This document shows, one piece after another, positions 27,865 to 37,763 of a DNA stretch of 64,000 nucleotides. Within the stretch, counting starts at the first letter, position 1; every line of letters begins with the position of its first letter. The stretch covers positions 1,302,001 to 1,366,000 of the forward strand of contig CAVVFO010000002.1 of the NCBI GenBank assembly GCA_963747595.1. Direction: 5' to 3'. A model generated the notes under the pieces. It had not been told where the DNA came from. It saw nothing but the letters and a program-made list of their open reading frames with translations, and made no database searches. A program made the position numbers and the translations under genes. This DNA comes from Oleiagrimonas sp963747595. Lineage in GTDB: Bacteria > Pseudomonadota > Gammaproteobacteria > Xanthomonadales > Rhodanobacteraceae.

Positions 27865-29802
27865 TTGTCAGGAGCACGCGAAGAAGCTCAGCAGCGCCGT
27901 CACCTTCGATTCAAGAAACCTGCGGAAGACCAGGCGCCCTCCGGCTCCAGGGTGGCCGCGGCGCTGGCGGTGCTTGGCATTGTTTACGGCGACATCGGCA
28001 CCAGCCCCATCTACGGCTTCCGTCAGGCATTCACCGGCGTGACGCCGGTGGCCGTCGCCGTTCCCAACGTGCTGGGTGTGCTGTCGCTGATCTTCTGGAC
28101 GCTGATCATCATCATTTCGCTGAAGTACATGACCTTCGTACTGAACGCGAACAACCGTGGCGAGGGCGGCATTTTCGCCTTGATCGCCCTGCTGCGCCCG
28201 TGGCGCAACATGCACCGGCGGCGACGCCACTGGCTGATCCTGTTTGGCCTGCTGGGCGCCGGGCTGCTGTATGGGGGCGTCATCATCACGCCGGCCATCT
28301 CCATCCTCAGCGCGGTGGAGGGGCTGAAGGTCGCCACACCGCTTTTCACGCCCTACGTGGTGCCGATCACCATCACCATCCTGGTGCTGCTGTTCGCATT
28401 CCAGCGCAAAGGGACCGCGCGTGTGGGCGCCATCTTCGGACCGATCATGGCCTTGTGGTTTGCAGTCATGGCGGTGCTCGGTGCCATCTCCATCGTGCAG
28501 ACTCCCCGCGTATTGGTGGCGCTCAGCCCGACCTATGCCGTGGCGTTTTTCGTGCACGATGGCTGGGTCGGGTTTCTGGTGCTGTATGCGGTGTTCCTGG
28601 TGGCGACCGGCGGCGAGGCGCTGTATGCCGACCTGGGGCATTTCAACGCCAAACGCATCCGCCACATGTGGTTCGGTTTCGTCCTGCCCGCATTGCTGAT
28701 CAATTATTTCGGCCAGGCAGCGCAACTCCTGCGCCAGCCGGGTGGTCATCCGCAGCCGTTTTACCAGATGGCGCCGGACTGGATGCTTTACCCGCTGGTG
28801 GTGCTGGCAACCGCCGCCACCATCATCGCGTCGCAGGCAGCCATCACCGGGGCCTTCTCGCTGACGCGCCAGGCCATCCAGCTGGGCCTGATGCCGCCAT
28901 TCAGGGTCACCCAGACGTCGGAGGAAGTGCACGGCCAGATCTATCTCGCCGCGGTGAACTGGTTCCTGATGGCAGCGACCATCGCCGTGGTGGTGATGTT
29001 CCAGAGCTCGGCCGGCCTGGCTGCCGCCTATGGCGCGGCGGTGAATGGCGCCATGATCGTGACCACGGTGCTGGCCTTCAACGTGGCCCGCGAAGTGGGA
29101 GGCTGGAACCGTCCGGCAGCACTCGCGTTCCTCTTCGGCTTTCTCGCGGTGGAGCTTTCCTTCTTTGGCTCCACCCTCATGAAAATCCCCGACGGCGGCT
29201 GGTTCCCTCTGTTGATCGGCATGGTGTTCTTCGCCGTGATGTCCACCTGGCGCCGCGGGGGCGAAATACTGGCAGACATGGCGGAAAAAAAATCCGAGCC
29301 GCTGCAGACACTGATCGGCGAGATCGGGAACCGCTCCCTGGCGCGGGTCCCCGGCACCGCCGTCTTCCTCACCGGCCAGGTGGAAGATTGTCCGCCCACG
29401 CTCCGCCATCACGTGCGCCGCAACAAGGCGCTGCAGGAGCAGGTGATCGTGCTGACCGTGCTGGTGGAGGATGTGGCACGCGTGGCCGGCGACGAGCGCA
29501 TCGACGTGGAGCACTATGACCTGGGCTTCACGCGCATCATCCTGCACTACGGCTACATGCAGGGCGTGAACGTCCCGTCCGAACTGGCCCGCAACGATGT
29601 ACACGATCTGGATGTGGACATGGGTGAAGCTACGTACTACATCGGCACCCAGTCACTGATCCCCACGCGCAAGGAAGGCGGCATGGTGGCCTGGCGGGAC
29701 CATCTGTTCGCATTCATGGCACGCAATGCGATGAATCCCACCGACAACTATCATGTGCCCGCCGACCAGACGGTCGTACTGGGGCTGCGAGTCAGGATTT
29801 GA
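27865..29802 (+). CDS. kup: Kup-type potassium transporter (copy 2)
   Basis: The 645 aa contain the signature GIVYGDIGTSPIYGFRQAF, about 12 transmembrane helices and a cytoplasmic C-terminal domain starting near RRGGEILADMAEKK. The protein is clearly a paralogue of the one at 14238-16163 but differs throughout. The upstream frame extends into the MFS gene; a TTG at 27865 with a GGGAGAG ribosome site just before it is the best start. Its place directly after the glucosylglycerol genes suggests a role in the potassium phase of the osmotic response. That link is inference from position. Confidence 0.92.
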   Translation: MSGAREEAQQRRHLRFKKPAEDQAPSGSRVAAALAVLGIVYGDIGTSPIYGFRQAFTGVTPVAVAVPNVLGVLSLIFWTLIIIISLKYMTFVLNANNRGEGGIFALIALLRPWRNMHRRRRHWLILFGLLGAGLLYGGVIITPAISILSAVEGLKVATPLFTPYVVPITITILVLLFAFQRKGTARVGAIFGPIMALWFAVMAVLGAISIVQTPRVLVALSPTYAVAFFVHDGWVGFLVLYAVFLVATGGEALYADLGHFNAKRIRHMWFGFVLPALLINYFGQAAQLLRQPGGHPQPFYQMAPDWMLYPLVVLATAATIIASQAAITGAFSLTRQAIQLGLMPPFRVTQTSEEVHGQIYLAAVNWFLMAATIAVVVMFQSSAGLAAAYGAAVNGAMIVTTVLAFNVAREVGGWNRPAALAFLFGFLAVELSFFGSTLMKIPDGGWFPLLIGMVFFAVMSTWRRGGEILADMAEKKSEPLQTLIGEIGNRSLARVPGTAVFLTGQVEDCPPTLRHHVRRNKALQEQVIVLTVLVEDVARVAGDERIDVEHYDLGFTRIILHYGYMQGVNVPSELARNDVHDLDVDMGEATYYIGTQSLIPTRKEGGMVAWRDHLFAFMARNAMNPTDNYHVPADQTVVLGLRVRI

Positions 29803-29994
29803 AGTCCACCCTCGCCGCCCGCCCACGGATGTGTGCCCGGGAGCGTGGGTAGCGGCCAAACGGGGGCCGCCTTGATGGATGCCGGCCCGATCCGATTGCG
29901 CTGGCGATCGCCGTGGAGGGAGGCACCGAATCCGGCGCAGGCATGACGCAAGGCGTTTCGCCAGCCGATTTCCCCCCACGGTGATGACCGCGGT

Positions 29995-32586
29995 TCATGC
30001 GGATCGGAAGATCATGTGGCCATGCTCGGCATCCACATGGATAGTGTCGCCCGAGGCGAATTCTCCGCTGAGGATTTTCTGCGCAAGCGGATTTTCCAAT
30101 TGTTGCTGGATGGCCCGCTTGAGCGGACGGGCGCCATAGACGGTGTCGAAGCCGGCATCGCTCAACAGGTCCAGAGCGGTATCACCGATCTCCAGCTTGA
30201 GCTGACGCTCTTGCAGACGCGTTTCCAGCAGTGCGATCTGGATTTTGGCAATGGCGCGGATCTGCGCCTTCTCCAGCGGGCGGAAGACCACGATCTCGTC
30301 CAGGCGATTGATGAACTCGGGGCGGAAATGCCCTTGCACCACACCCATCACCGAGGCTTTCATGCGCGTGTAGTCCGCCTCGCGGTCACCGCCGTTCTCG
30401 GATTGCTCCTGGATCATCTGGCTGCCCAGGTTGGACGTCATGACGATGACGGTATTGCGGAAATCCACGGTACGTCCCTGGCCATCGGTGAGGCGGCCGT
30501 CGTCCAGTACCTGCAGCAGGATGTTGAAGACATCCGGGTGCGCCTTTTCCACCTCGTCCAGCAGGATCACGCTGTAGGGGCGGCGGCGTATGGCTTCGGT
30601 GATGTAGCCTCCCTCCTCGTACCCCACATAGCCCGGCGGCGCGCCGATGAGGCGGGCCACGGAATGTTTTTCCATGAACTCGCTCATGTCGATGCGGATC
30701 ATGGCCTCTTCGGTATCGAACAGAAAGCCCGCCAGCGCCTTGCACAGCTCGGTCTTGCCCACGCCGGTGGGGCCCAGGAAAAGGAATGATCCGTATGGCC
30801 GGTTGGGGTCCGAGAGGCCGGCACGGGCACGGCGGATGGCATCGGACACGGCGGTGACGGCCTCGTCCTGGCCGACCACGCGCTCATGCAGGGCAGCTTC
30901 CATCTTCAGCAGTTTTTCACGCTCGCCTTCCAGCATCTTGGAGACGGGAATACCGGTCCAGCGACTGACGACCTCGGCGATCTCCTCGTCGGTGACCTTG
31001 TCCTGCACCAGTTTGAAATCCTGGGTCTCGGCAGCCTGCGCCGCGGCCAGACGCTTTTCCAGTTCCGGCAACGTGCCGTACTGGATCTCGCTCATGCGGT
31101 TGTAGTCCTGATGGCGCTGCGCCGATTCCAGCTCCTGGCGGGCCGCCTCGATCTGCTCTTTCACCTTGGTGGCGCCCTGCAGCGCGGCCTTCTCCGATTT
31201 CCAGATTTCGTCGAGATCGGAGAATTCGCGATCCAGTCCGGAGATCTCGGCTTCCAGATCGGCCAGGCGCTGCCTGGACGCATCGTCGGTCTCCTTCTTC
31301 AGCATCTCGCGCTGGATCTTCAGCTGGATCAGGCGCCGCTCCAGCCGATCCAGCTCCTCCGGCTTGGAATCGATCTCCATGCGGATGCGGCTGGCGGCCT
31401 CGTCCATCAGGTCGATGGCCTTGTCCGGCAGCTGCCGATCGGTGATGTAGCGGTTGGACAGCGTGGCCGCGGCGACGATGGCCGGATCAGTGATCTCCAC
31501 GCCGTGATGCACCGCATAGCGCTCCTTCAGACCGCGCAGGATGGCGATGGTGTTCTCCACGCTGGGCTCGCCCACCAGCACCTTCTGGAAACGACGCTCC
31601 AGCGCGGCGTCCTTCTCCACGTACTGGCGGTATTCGTTGAGGGTGGTGGCGCCGATGCAGTGCAACTCGCCGCGTGCCAGTGCGGGCTTGAGCATGTTGC
31701 CCGCATCCATGGCACCTTCGGCCTTGCCGGCGCCGACCATGGTGTGCAGTTCGTCGATGAACAGGATCACCTGCCCTTCCTGCTTGGCCAGATCGTTGAG
31801 CACGCCCTTGAGACGCTCCTCGAACTCGCCGCGGAACTTGGCGCCCGCGATGAGGGCACCCATGTCCAGGCTGAGCACGCGCTTGTTGCGCAGGCTCTCG
31901 GTCACCTCGTTGTTGACGATGCGTTGCGCCAGGCCTTCGACGATGGCGGTCTTGCCCACCCCGGGCTCGCCGATCAGCACCGGGTTGTTCTTGGTGCGCC
32001 GCTGCAGTACCTGCACCACGCGGCGGATCTCCTCATCGCGACCGATGACCGGGTCCAGCTTGCCGCTCTCGGCGCGGGCGGTCAGGTCGATACAGTATTT
32101 CTCCAGCGCCTGGCGCTGCTCCTCGGCGCTCTCGCTGTCCACCTTTTCCCCGCCGCGCAACTTCTCGATGGCCGCATCCAGTGCGGCGCCATCGGCACCG
32201 GCGCTCTTCAGCGCCTTGCCCACATCGCCTCTGTCATCGAGACAGGCGCGCACGAACAATTCACTGGCAATGAACTGGTCACCCCGCTGCTGCGCCAGCT
32301 TGTCGGTGATATTGAGCAGCCGGCTCAACGCATTGCCCACGTTGACCGTGCCTTCCTGCCCGCTGACCCGCGGCAGCTTTTCCAACGCCTCGCCCAGACG
32401 CTCGCGCAACAGCGTCACGTTGACCCCCGCCTGCGCCAGCAACGGCATAGTCGAACCGCCCTTCTGATCCATCAGTGCAGTCAGGAGGTGGACGGGTTCG
32501 ATGAGGTTCTGGTCGCGTCCGACCGCCAGCGACTGTGCGTCTGCCAGCGCTTGCTGGAAACGCGAGGTGAGTTTGTCCATTCGCAT
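29995..32586 (-). CDS. clpB: ATP-dependent disaggregase ClpB
   Basis: The 863 aa form the hexameric Hsp104-type chaperone that works with DnaK to resolubilise aggregates. An N-domain (MRMDKLTSRFQQALADAQSL) is followed by the first AAA+ module with GEPGVGKTA and LFIDELHTM. The long coiled-coil middle domain, diagnostic of ClpB over ClpA, follows, then the second AAA+ module with GPTGVGKTE. The ATG at 32586 has GAGGAG 8 bases upstream. A sigma32-type promoter lies at 32636-32664. Confidence 0.97.
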   Translation of the reverse strand: MRMDKLTSRFQQALADAQSLAVGRDQNLIEPVHLLTALMDQKGGSTMPLLAQAGVNVTLLRERLGEALEKLPRVSGQEGTVNVGNALSRLLNITDKLAQQRGDQFIASELFVRACLDDRGDVGKALKSAGADGAALDAAIEKLRGGEKVDSESAEEQRQALEKYCIDLTARAESGKLDPVIGRDEEIRRVVQVLQRRTKNNPVLIGEPGVGKTAIVEGLAQRIVNNEVTESLRNKRVLSLDMGALIAGAKFRGEFEERLKGVLNDLAKQEGQVILFIDELHTMVGAGKAEGAMDAGNMLKPALARGELHCIGATTLNEYRQYVEKDAALERRFQKVLVGEPSVENTIAILRGLKERYAVHHGVEITDPAIVAAATLSNRYITDRQLPDKAIDLMDEAASRIRMEIDSKPEELDRLERRLIQLKIQREMLKKETDDASRQRLADLEAEISGLDREFSDLDEIWKSEKAALQGATKVKEQIEAARQELESAQRHQDYNRMSEIQYGTLPELEKRLAAAQAAETQDFKLVQDKVTDEEIAEVVSRWTGIPVSKMLEGEREKLLKMEAALHERVVGQDEAVTAVSDAIRRARAGLSDPNRPYGSFLFLGPTGVGKTELCKALAGFLFDTEEAMIRIDMSEFMEKHSVARLIGAPPGYVGYEEGGYITEAIRRRPYSVILLDEVEKAHPDVFNILLQVLDDGRLTDGQGRTVDFRNTVIVMTSNLGSQMIQEQSENGGDREADYTRMKASVMGVVQGHFRPEFINRLDEIVVFRPLEKAQIRAIAKIQIALLETRLQERQLKLEIGDTALDLLSDAGFDTVYGARPLKRAIQQQLENPLAQKILSGEFASGDTIHVDAEHGHMIFRSA

Positions 32587-32635
32587 GTTTTCGTCTCCTC
32601 GATCAACCCGGAAGCACAGCTTCCACTGAGGTGTC

Positions 32636-32664
32636 AAATGCGGTTCCCCGCACAGGGTTTCAAG
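32636..32664 (-). promoter_or_regulatory. Heat-shock (sigma32) promoter of clpB
   Basis: On the minus strand CTTGAAA (32664-32658) is a perfect sigma32 -35 box. After a 14-base spacer comes CCGCATTT (32643-32636), one base off the CCCCATNT -10 consensus. It ends about 50 bases before the clpB start codon. This is the expected control for a chaperone gene. Confidence 0.82.
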
Positions 32665-32748
32665 CACACGTGCTGTGAATGCGCCGGAATCACATACCTC
32701 CGACATCAGTACACTTAGAATGAGTGTTGTTCACCGCGAAAACGACTC

Positions 32749-34038
32749 ATGCATATCGGCAAGCGCTTTTTCATTCGCAGCGGTTTTGCACTGGGCGGCA
32801 TCGTGCTGACCCTGGTGGTGACCTTTGCCGTGCTCAACCTGTTGCCGCTGGAGAAAAACCTGACGCGTCTGCCGACGCACACCTATGCGGTCAGCAATCC
32901 CCAGTTTCGCCAGCAGGTGGCAGCGGTCCTGGGTTCCGCAGCCACGCAGGGCAACCAGATTCACGACCTGGAAAACGGCGCGCAGATTTTCCCGGCGATG
33001 CTCAAGGCCATTCGCGGCGCCAAATCCAGCATCGACCTGGCGGCCTACATTTTCTGGTCTGGCCAAGTCACACGTCAGTTCGTCGATGCTCTGGATGACC
33101 GTGCGCGCGCCGGGGTCTCCGTGCATGTGCTGGTGGACTGGATCGGCGGGCGTCACCTGGATGACGAGACCGTGCGCCGCTTGCGCGCGGCCGGTGTCCA
33201 GTTCGAGTACTACCATCCGCTGGCCTGGTCCACGCTGGCGCGGCTCAACAATCGCACGCATCGCCGGCTGCTGATCATCGATGGCCGTGTGGCCTTTACC
33301 GGCGGCGTCGGCATCGCCGATTCATGGGCCGGCCATGGCCGGCACAAGAACCACTGGCGCGACATGCAGTTCCGCCTCACCGGGCCGGTGGCCGCGCAGC
33401 TACAGGGCGTGTTCGAAGACAACTGGATCGTCACCACCGGCCACGTCCTGGTGGGGCCGACATATTACCCGCCGCTGTCCCCACACGGCACGATGACGGC
33501 CCAGGTGGTGTCGAGCTCACCCGAGGGTGGCAACGAGAGCATGCAGCTGATGTACCTGATGGCTATCGAAGGGGCACGCTCGTCCATTGATCTGGATGCG
33601 GCGTACTTCATTCCCGACACACTGGTGCGCCAGGCCCTGGTGAACGCGATGGCACGGGGCGTGCACGTGCGCATCCTGTTGCCGGGGAAAAATGACGCGG
33701 GTTTCGTCCTGACCGCATCCAGGGCCGACTGGGGCCAGATGTTGCACGCCGGGGCCAAGCTGTACCAGTACCAGCCATCCAAGTTTCACTGCAAGATGAT
33801 GATTGTCGACCAGTACCTCACAATGGTCGGTTCGGCGAATTTCGACAACCGCTCGTTCAAACTCAACGACGAAGTCGACGTCAATGTCTATAGCCACGAC
33901 TTCGCGCAGCACATGACCGGAGTGATGGACGACGACATCGGTCACGCTCGTCGCGTGTCCCTGACGCAATACAAGAAGCGCTCCTGGACCACGCGCACCA
34001 AGGAATGGCTGGCCTCGCTCGCCGACGCACAACTGTGA
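32749..34038 (+). CDS. Phospholipase D-family cardiolipin synthase-like protein
   Basis: The 429 aa have one N-terminal transmembrane helix (about residues 11-32) and two PLD half-domains. The second HKD motif is canonical: HCKMMIVD at His347, Lys349 and Asp354. The first reads HRRLLIID, so Lys is replaced by Arg173. GGVGIADSW and GSANFDNRSF are standard flanks. Bacterial enzymes of this kind make cardiolipin from phosphatidylglycerol or other phospholipids at the inner membrane. Whether the Arg variant is active is unknown. It is divergent from clpB and convergent with pgeF. Confidence 0.85.
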   Translation: MHIGKRFFIRSGFALGGIVLTLVVTFAVLNLLPLEKNLTRLPTHTYAVSNPQFRQQVAAVLGSAATQGNQIHDLENGAQIFPAMLKAIRGAKSSIDLAAYIFWSGQVTRQFVDALDDRARAGVSVHVLVDWIGGRHLDDETVRRLRAAGVQFEYYHPLAWSTLARLNNRTHRRLLIIDGRVAFTGGVGIADSWAGHGRHKNHWRDMQFRLTGPVAAQLQGVFEDNWIVTTGHVLVGPTYYPPLSPHGTMTAQVVSSSPEGGNESMQLMYLMAIEGARSSIDLDAAYFIPDTLVRQALVNAMARGVHVRILLPGKNDAGFVLTASRADWGQMLHAGAKLYQYQPSKFHCKMMIVDQYLTMVGSANFDNRSFKLNDEVDVNVYSHDFAQHMTGVMDDDIGHARRVSLTQYKKRSWTTRTKEWLASLADAQL

Positions 34039-34077
34039 ATATGCTTCCTCGCCCGGCTGCCTGGGCGACGCGCAGGT

Positions 34078-34824
34078 TCATGGCGCCGGATCGAGCCAGA
34101 TCAGGCTGGCGAAGCGTCCGCTGTGCGCGCCATCCCGCCGGTACGAATAGAAACGCTCGTCGGTGAACGTATCGAAACCGCCGCCTTCAACGGCGCGCAC
34201 GCCCATCCTGTGCAGTCGGGCGGTTGCCAAGGCCGTCAGATCGCAGTGCCAGTGCCCGGGACGGGTGGCAGTGAATGCCGTGGCGGCGGCAGCATCGTGG
34301 TCGGTGAATGCGGCGCGCACCTCCTCGCCCACTTCATACGAGGCCGCACCGATGCATGGCCCCAGCCATGCCACGAGCCGTGCCGGCGCCGTGGTCATGG
34401 TCGCCAGCGTCGTTTCCAGCACGCCATGCGCCAGACCACGCCAGCCTGCATGCGCACAGGCGATTTCGCCGCCATCGACCGCACAGATCAATACAGGCAG
34501 ACAATCCGCGGTCAGGATGGCCAGCACCGTGCCTGCAATGCGCGAGACCGCGGCATCCGCCTGTGGCTCGCTATCCGCTGCAATCGGCCCCACGTCGGCC
34601 ACCTGTATGCCGTGGACCTGCCGCAGCCAGCGCGGCGCCGACGGAAGATTCAGCGCCTGCTGCAACGCACGCCGATTGCCGTGCACGGCTTGCGCCATGT
34701 CGCCACTGTGCAGTCCCAGATTGAAACGTTCGAACGGTGCCACGGATACCCCGGGCCCCTGACGGGTAGTCACGGCGGCGTGCACCCGGGATGGGGGGCG
34801 CCAGTCGGGAAAAATCCAGGACAT
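34078..34824 (-). CDS. pgeF: Peptidoglycan editing factor PgeF (YfiH, multicopper polyphenol oxidase family)
   Basis: The 248 aa contain the three zinc or copper ligands of the family: His in LRQVHG, Cys in LTADCLPVL and His in CAHAGWRG. The family is known as PgeF, which prevents misincorporation of non-canonical residues in peptidoglycan stems, and as purine nucleoside-cleaving LACC1-like enzymes. The conserved order rluD-pgeF-clpB is recognisable, but a PLD gene on the other strand lies between pgeF and clpB here. Confidence 0.92.
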   Translation of the reverse strand: MSWIFPDWRPPSRVHAAVTTRQGPGVSVAPFERFNLGLHSGDMAQAVHGNRRALQQALNLPSAPRWLRQVHGIQVADVGPIAADSEPQADAAVSRIAGTVLAILTADCLPVLICAVDGGEIACAHAGWRGLAHGVLETTLATMTTAPARLVAWLGPCIGAASYEVGEEVRAAFTDHDAAAATAFTATRPGHWHCDLTALATARLHRMGVRAVEGGGFDTFTDERFYSYRRDGAHSGRFASLIWLDPAP

Positions 34825-34917
34825 GGCAGACTCAGGCTTCCGGGAACGTCATCCGCACGGAACGCGGACGGAGCAAGCCCTCCGGTGCGCGAAGACGGAT
34901 CATGCGGACCAAGTCGC

Positions 34918-35895
34918 TCATGCGGAGCGGGCATCCTCACGCAGCGCACTGATCAGTGCCTCCATGTCGGCCGGCCGCCCGGCTTCGAAATCCATCGGCG
35001 CACCACTGACGGGGTGCTCGAATGCCAGACGTTCGGCATGCAGCGCCTGGCGACGGAAGTCCTGCAGGATCGCGGCCAGTGCCGGGGCAGCGCCGCGCGG
35101 CAACTTCAGGCCGCGGTTGTACACCGGGTCGCCCACCAACGGATGGCCGATGTGCGCCATGTGCACGCGGATCTGGTGCGTGCGGCCGGTTTCCAGGTTG
35201 CACTGCACGAGGCTGTGCGCACGGAACCGTTCGCGCAACCGGTAGTGCGTCACCGCCGCCTTGCCGGCATCGCCCTCACGTACTGCCTGCCGTATCCGGT
35301 CCACGGGATGACGCCCCAGCGGGGCATCCACCATGCCCCCTGCCACCATCGGCTTCAGCACCACGGCCTCGTACTGACGACGCACCGCATGGCGCGACAG
35401 CATGGCCACCAGTGCCGTATGCGCCGGCAACGAACACGCCACCACCATCAGCCCAGACGTCCCCTTGTCCAGGCGATGCACGATACCCGCGCGCGGCAGG
35501 TTCACCAGTTGCGGGTCAAGATGCAGCAACGCATTCTGCAGCGTTCCGCAGGCATTGCCTGCGCCCGGGTGCACCACCAGACCGGCCGGCTTGTTCAGCA
35601 CCAGCAGGTGCTCGTCCCGATAGCGGATATCCAGGTCCAAGGGCTGCGGCGCCATCGCCACTTCCGCTTCCAGCTGGACCTCGAGTTCCACCTGCTCGCC
35701 GCCGTGCAGCAGGTGCCGCGGCGCCACAGCGGCACCATCCAGGCGCGCCGCGCCCTTACGAATCCAGGCAGCCAGACGCGAACGCGAGTATTGCGGGAAC
35801 ATCCCGGCCAGTGCCCGGTCAAAGCGCTCACCCGCCGCCGTCGACGGTATCTGCACGCTGTGACGGACCCCACTCACGGGCCACTCCCCGGACAC
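34918..35895 (-). CDS. rluD: 23S rRNA pseudouridine(1911/1915/1917) synthase RluD
   Basis: RluD isomerises three uridines in helix 69; RlmH, also in this window, then methylates position 1915. The 325 aa have an N-terminal S4 domain (FPQYSRSRLAAWIRKG) and the catalytic motif HRLDKGTSG with Asp143. GRTHQIRVHM is the conserved RNA-binding segment. The frame starts at GTG 35895; another GTG a few codons later is possible. It is divergent from bamD. Confidence 0.94.
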   Translation of the reverse strand: MSGEWPVSGVRHSVQIPSTAAGERFDRALAGMFPQYSRSRLAAWIRKGAARLDGAAVAPRHLLHGGEQVELEVQLEAEVAMAPQPLDLDIRYRDEHLLVLNKPAGLVVHPGAGNACGTLQNALLHLDPQLVNLPRAGIVHRLDKGTSGLMVVACSLPAHTALVAMLSRHAVRRQYEAVVLKPMVAGGMVDAPLGRHPVDRIRQAVREGDAGKAAVTHYRLRERFRAHSLVQCNLETGRTHQIRVHMAHIGHPLVGDPVYNRGLKLPRGAAPALAAILQDFRRQALHAERLAFEHPVSGAPMDFEAGRPADMEALISALREDARSA

Positions 35896-35949
35896 GTGCC
35901 GGTTTCAGCTATCATGGCTCTTTGCTCAGGCATTCAAGACCTCTCACAC

Positions 35950-36765
35950 ATGCGCGTTATCAAGCTTTTATCCGTTCTTGTCGCCACCGCCCTGCTGGCC
36001 TCCTGCGCCATCTTCGGCAGCCATGACCGCATGGCCACCATGTCGGCGCCGCAGTTGTATGCCCATGCCTCCAAACTGTTGCAGGGGGGCAACTATTCGG
36101 CGGCGGAAACGGCCTACAAGCGCCTGATTTCGCGCTTCCCGTCAGGCAAGTACGACGAACGCTCGCAGGTCGACCTGGCGTACACGCTGTACAAGGATGC
36201 CAAGCCGGATGACGCATATTCGCAGATCGATCGCTTCATCAAGACCTATCCCACCTACAAGCATATCGACTATGCCTACTATCTGCGCGGTCTGATCAAC
36301 TTCAATCGCACGGAAGGCTTTCTCGAGCGATTCGTGCACCGCGACGAATCACGGCGCGATCAGGGCTACCGGCTCAAGGCGTTCGATGATTTCAGCCAGC
36401 TGACGCGACGCTTTCCCGGCAGCAAGTATGCCGGTGACGCGCGCCAACGCATGATCTATCTGCGCAACGGTCTGGCACAGCACGAAATCGACGTGGCCGA
36501 GTTCTATCTGCAACGCAAGGATTATGTCGCCGCCGCGCACCGTGCAAAGTACGTGGTCGAGCATTATCAGCAGGCGCCGGCAGCCGGCGACGCGCTGGCC
36601 ATCATGACGCGTTCCTACATTGCGCTGGATCGCCCCAAGCTGGCCGCGCAGAGCCGCAAGGTCCTGAAGCTCAATTATCCCGACCATCCCTATCTCACCA
36701 ACCCGGACTGGCCGCCTCATGCGTCCACGCTGAAGCGGATGGTGCCGTTCTCCGGGCACAACTGA
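35950..36765 (+). CDS. bamD: Outer-membrane assembly lipoprotein BamD
   Basis: BamD is the essential lipoprotein of the BAM complex that inserts beta-barrel proteins. The 271 aa start with a lipoprotein signal, LSVLVATALLASC, with the acylated Cys19. TPR-like repeats follow: GNYSAAETAYKRLISRFPSG, then YKDAKPDDAYSQIDRFI and later AAHRAKYVVEHYQ. YYLRGLINFNR is the BamD landmark. The ATG at 35950 is fixed by the signal peptide. The divergent rluD-bamD arrangement matches E. coli. Confidence 0.95.
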   Translation: MRVIKLLSVLVATALLASCAIFGSHDRMATMSAPQLYAHASKLLQGGNYSAAETAYKRLISRFPSGKYDERSQVDLAYTLYKDAKPDDAYSQIDRFIKTYPTYKHIDYAYYLRGLINFNRTEGFLERFVHRDESRRDQGYRLKAFDDFSQLTRRFPGSKYAGDARQRMIYLRNGLAQHEIDVAEFYLQRKDYVAAAHRAKYVVEHYQQAPAAGDALAIMTRSYIALDRPKLAAQSRKVLKLNYPDHPYLTNPDWPPHASTLKRMVPFSGHN

Positions 36766-36873
36766 ACGCCTGCTCCCCGGCAACGGGATACCGACAGCGC
36801 AGATTCGGAACCGGAGCGCCATTTCCGGTAAACTCGACCTCCCGCCCGACACCGGGCCGAACACACGCGAGAG

Positions 36874-37722
36874 ATGAACGAGGACCCCAGCAGTACCAAC
36901 GGCCCGCGCCACCGCTCTTGGTGGGACCGTCTGGGCCAGATGCTTTCCGGTGAGCCGCGCACCCGTGACGAACTGCTCGAGGAGCTGCGCAGCGCCCAGG
37001 CCAACGGCCTTTTCAGCAACGACACGCTCGGCATGGTCGAGGGCGCACTGCGCGTGACCGAACTGAGCGTGGACGATGTGATGATCCCGCGCGTACAGAT
37101 GGTCATGCTGCCCGCCGATGCGCCGCTGAAGGATATTCTCGACACGGTGGTCGAATCCGGCCACTCGCGCTTTCCCGTGCATGGCGATGACAAGGACGAG
37201 ATCCTGGGCATCCTGCTGGCCAAGGATCTTCTGAAATACTTCGGTGATGGCGACGGCTGCGATATTCGCACGCTGCTGCGCCCGGCCGTGCTGATTCCGG
37301 AATCCATGCGCCTGAACGTGTTGCTGGCCGAATTCCGCCTCAGCCACAACCACATGGCCATGGTGGTGGACGAATACGGTGGCATGGCCGGTCTGGTCAC
37401 CATCGAGGACGTGCTGGAGGAAATCGTCGGCGAGATCGATGACGAGCACGACGACGAAGAGCCGCCCACGCTGATGCAACGATTGCCCGACGGTGGCTAC
37501 GTGGTCAGCGCGCTGACTCCGATCGGCGATTTCAACGAACAGCTGGGCACGCGCTTCACCGATGAGGAATTCGACACCATCGGTGGCATGGTCACCTCCG
37601 AATTCGGCCACCTGCCGGACATCGGCGAGGAAACGCTGATCGACGGCCTGATGTTCCATGTGATGCATGCCGACGACCGCCGCGTGCACCAGTTCCGCGT
37701 CAACGCACAGCCTGCGGATTGA
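36874..37722 (+). CDS. corC: CorC/YbeX-type CBS-domain protein
   Basis: The 282 aa lack transmembrane helices, like the short CorC/YbeX proteins and unlike the long hemolysin-type ones. Two CBS domains occupy about residues 70-190 (DVMIPRVQM, GHSRFPVHGDDKDEILGIL, VDEYGGMAGLVTIEDVLEE). A CorC_HlyC domain follows. The family is linked to magnesium and cobalt efflux and, in E. coli, to ribosome function. In many genomes ybeX precedes lnt; here a DUF4105 gene follows and then corA. Confidence 0.92.
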   Translation: MNEDPSSTNGPRHRSWWDRLGQMLSGEPRTRDELLEELRSAQANGLFSNDTLGMVEGALRVTELSVDDVMIPRVQMVMLPADAPLKDILDTVVESGHSRFPVHGDDKDEILGILLAKDLLKYFGDGDGCDIRTLLRPAVLIPESMRLNVLLAEFRLSHNHMAMVVDEYGGMAGLVTIEDVLEEIVGEIDDEHDDEEPPTLMQRLPDGGYVVSALTPIGDFNEQLGTRFTDEEFDTIGGMVTSEFGHLPDIGEETLIDGLMFHVMHADDRRVHQFRVNAQPAD

Positions 37723-37763
37723 ATCCGTACGCGCCCCCCGGCCGCATGCCGTTCGAAGCACCC

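Noticed and set aside
30886..32718. Plus-strand open frame (610 codons) opposite clpB
   Set aside because: Antisense shadow; the minus strand has complete ClpB motifs.
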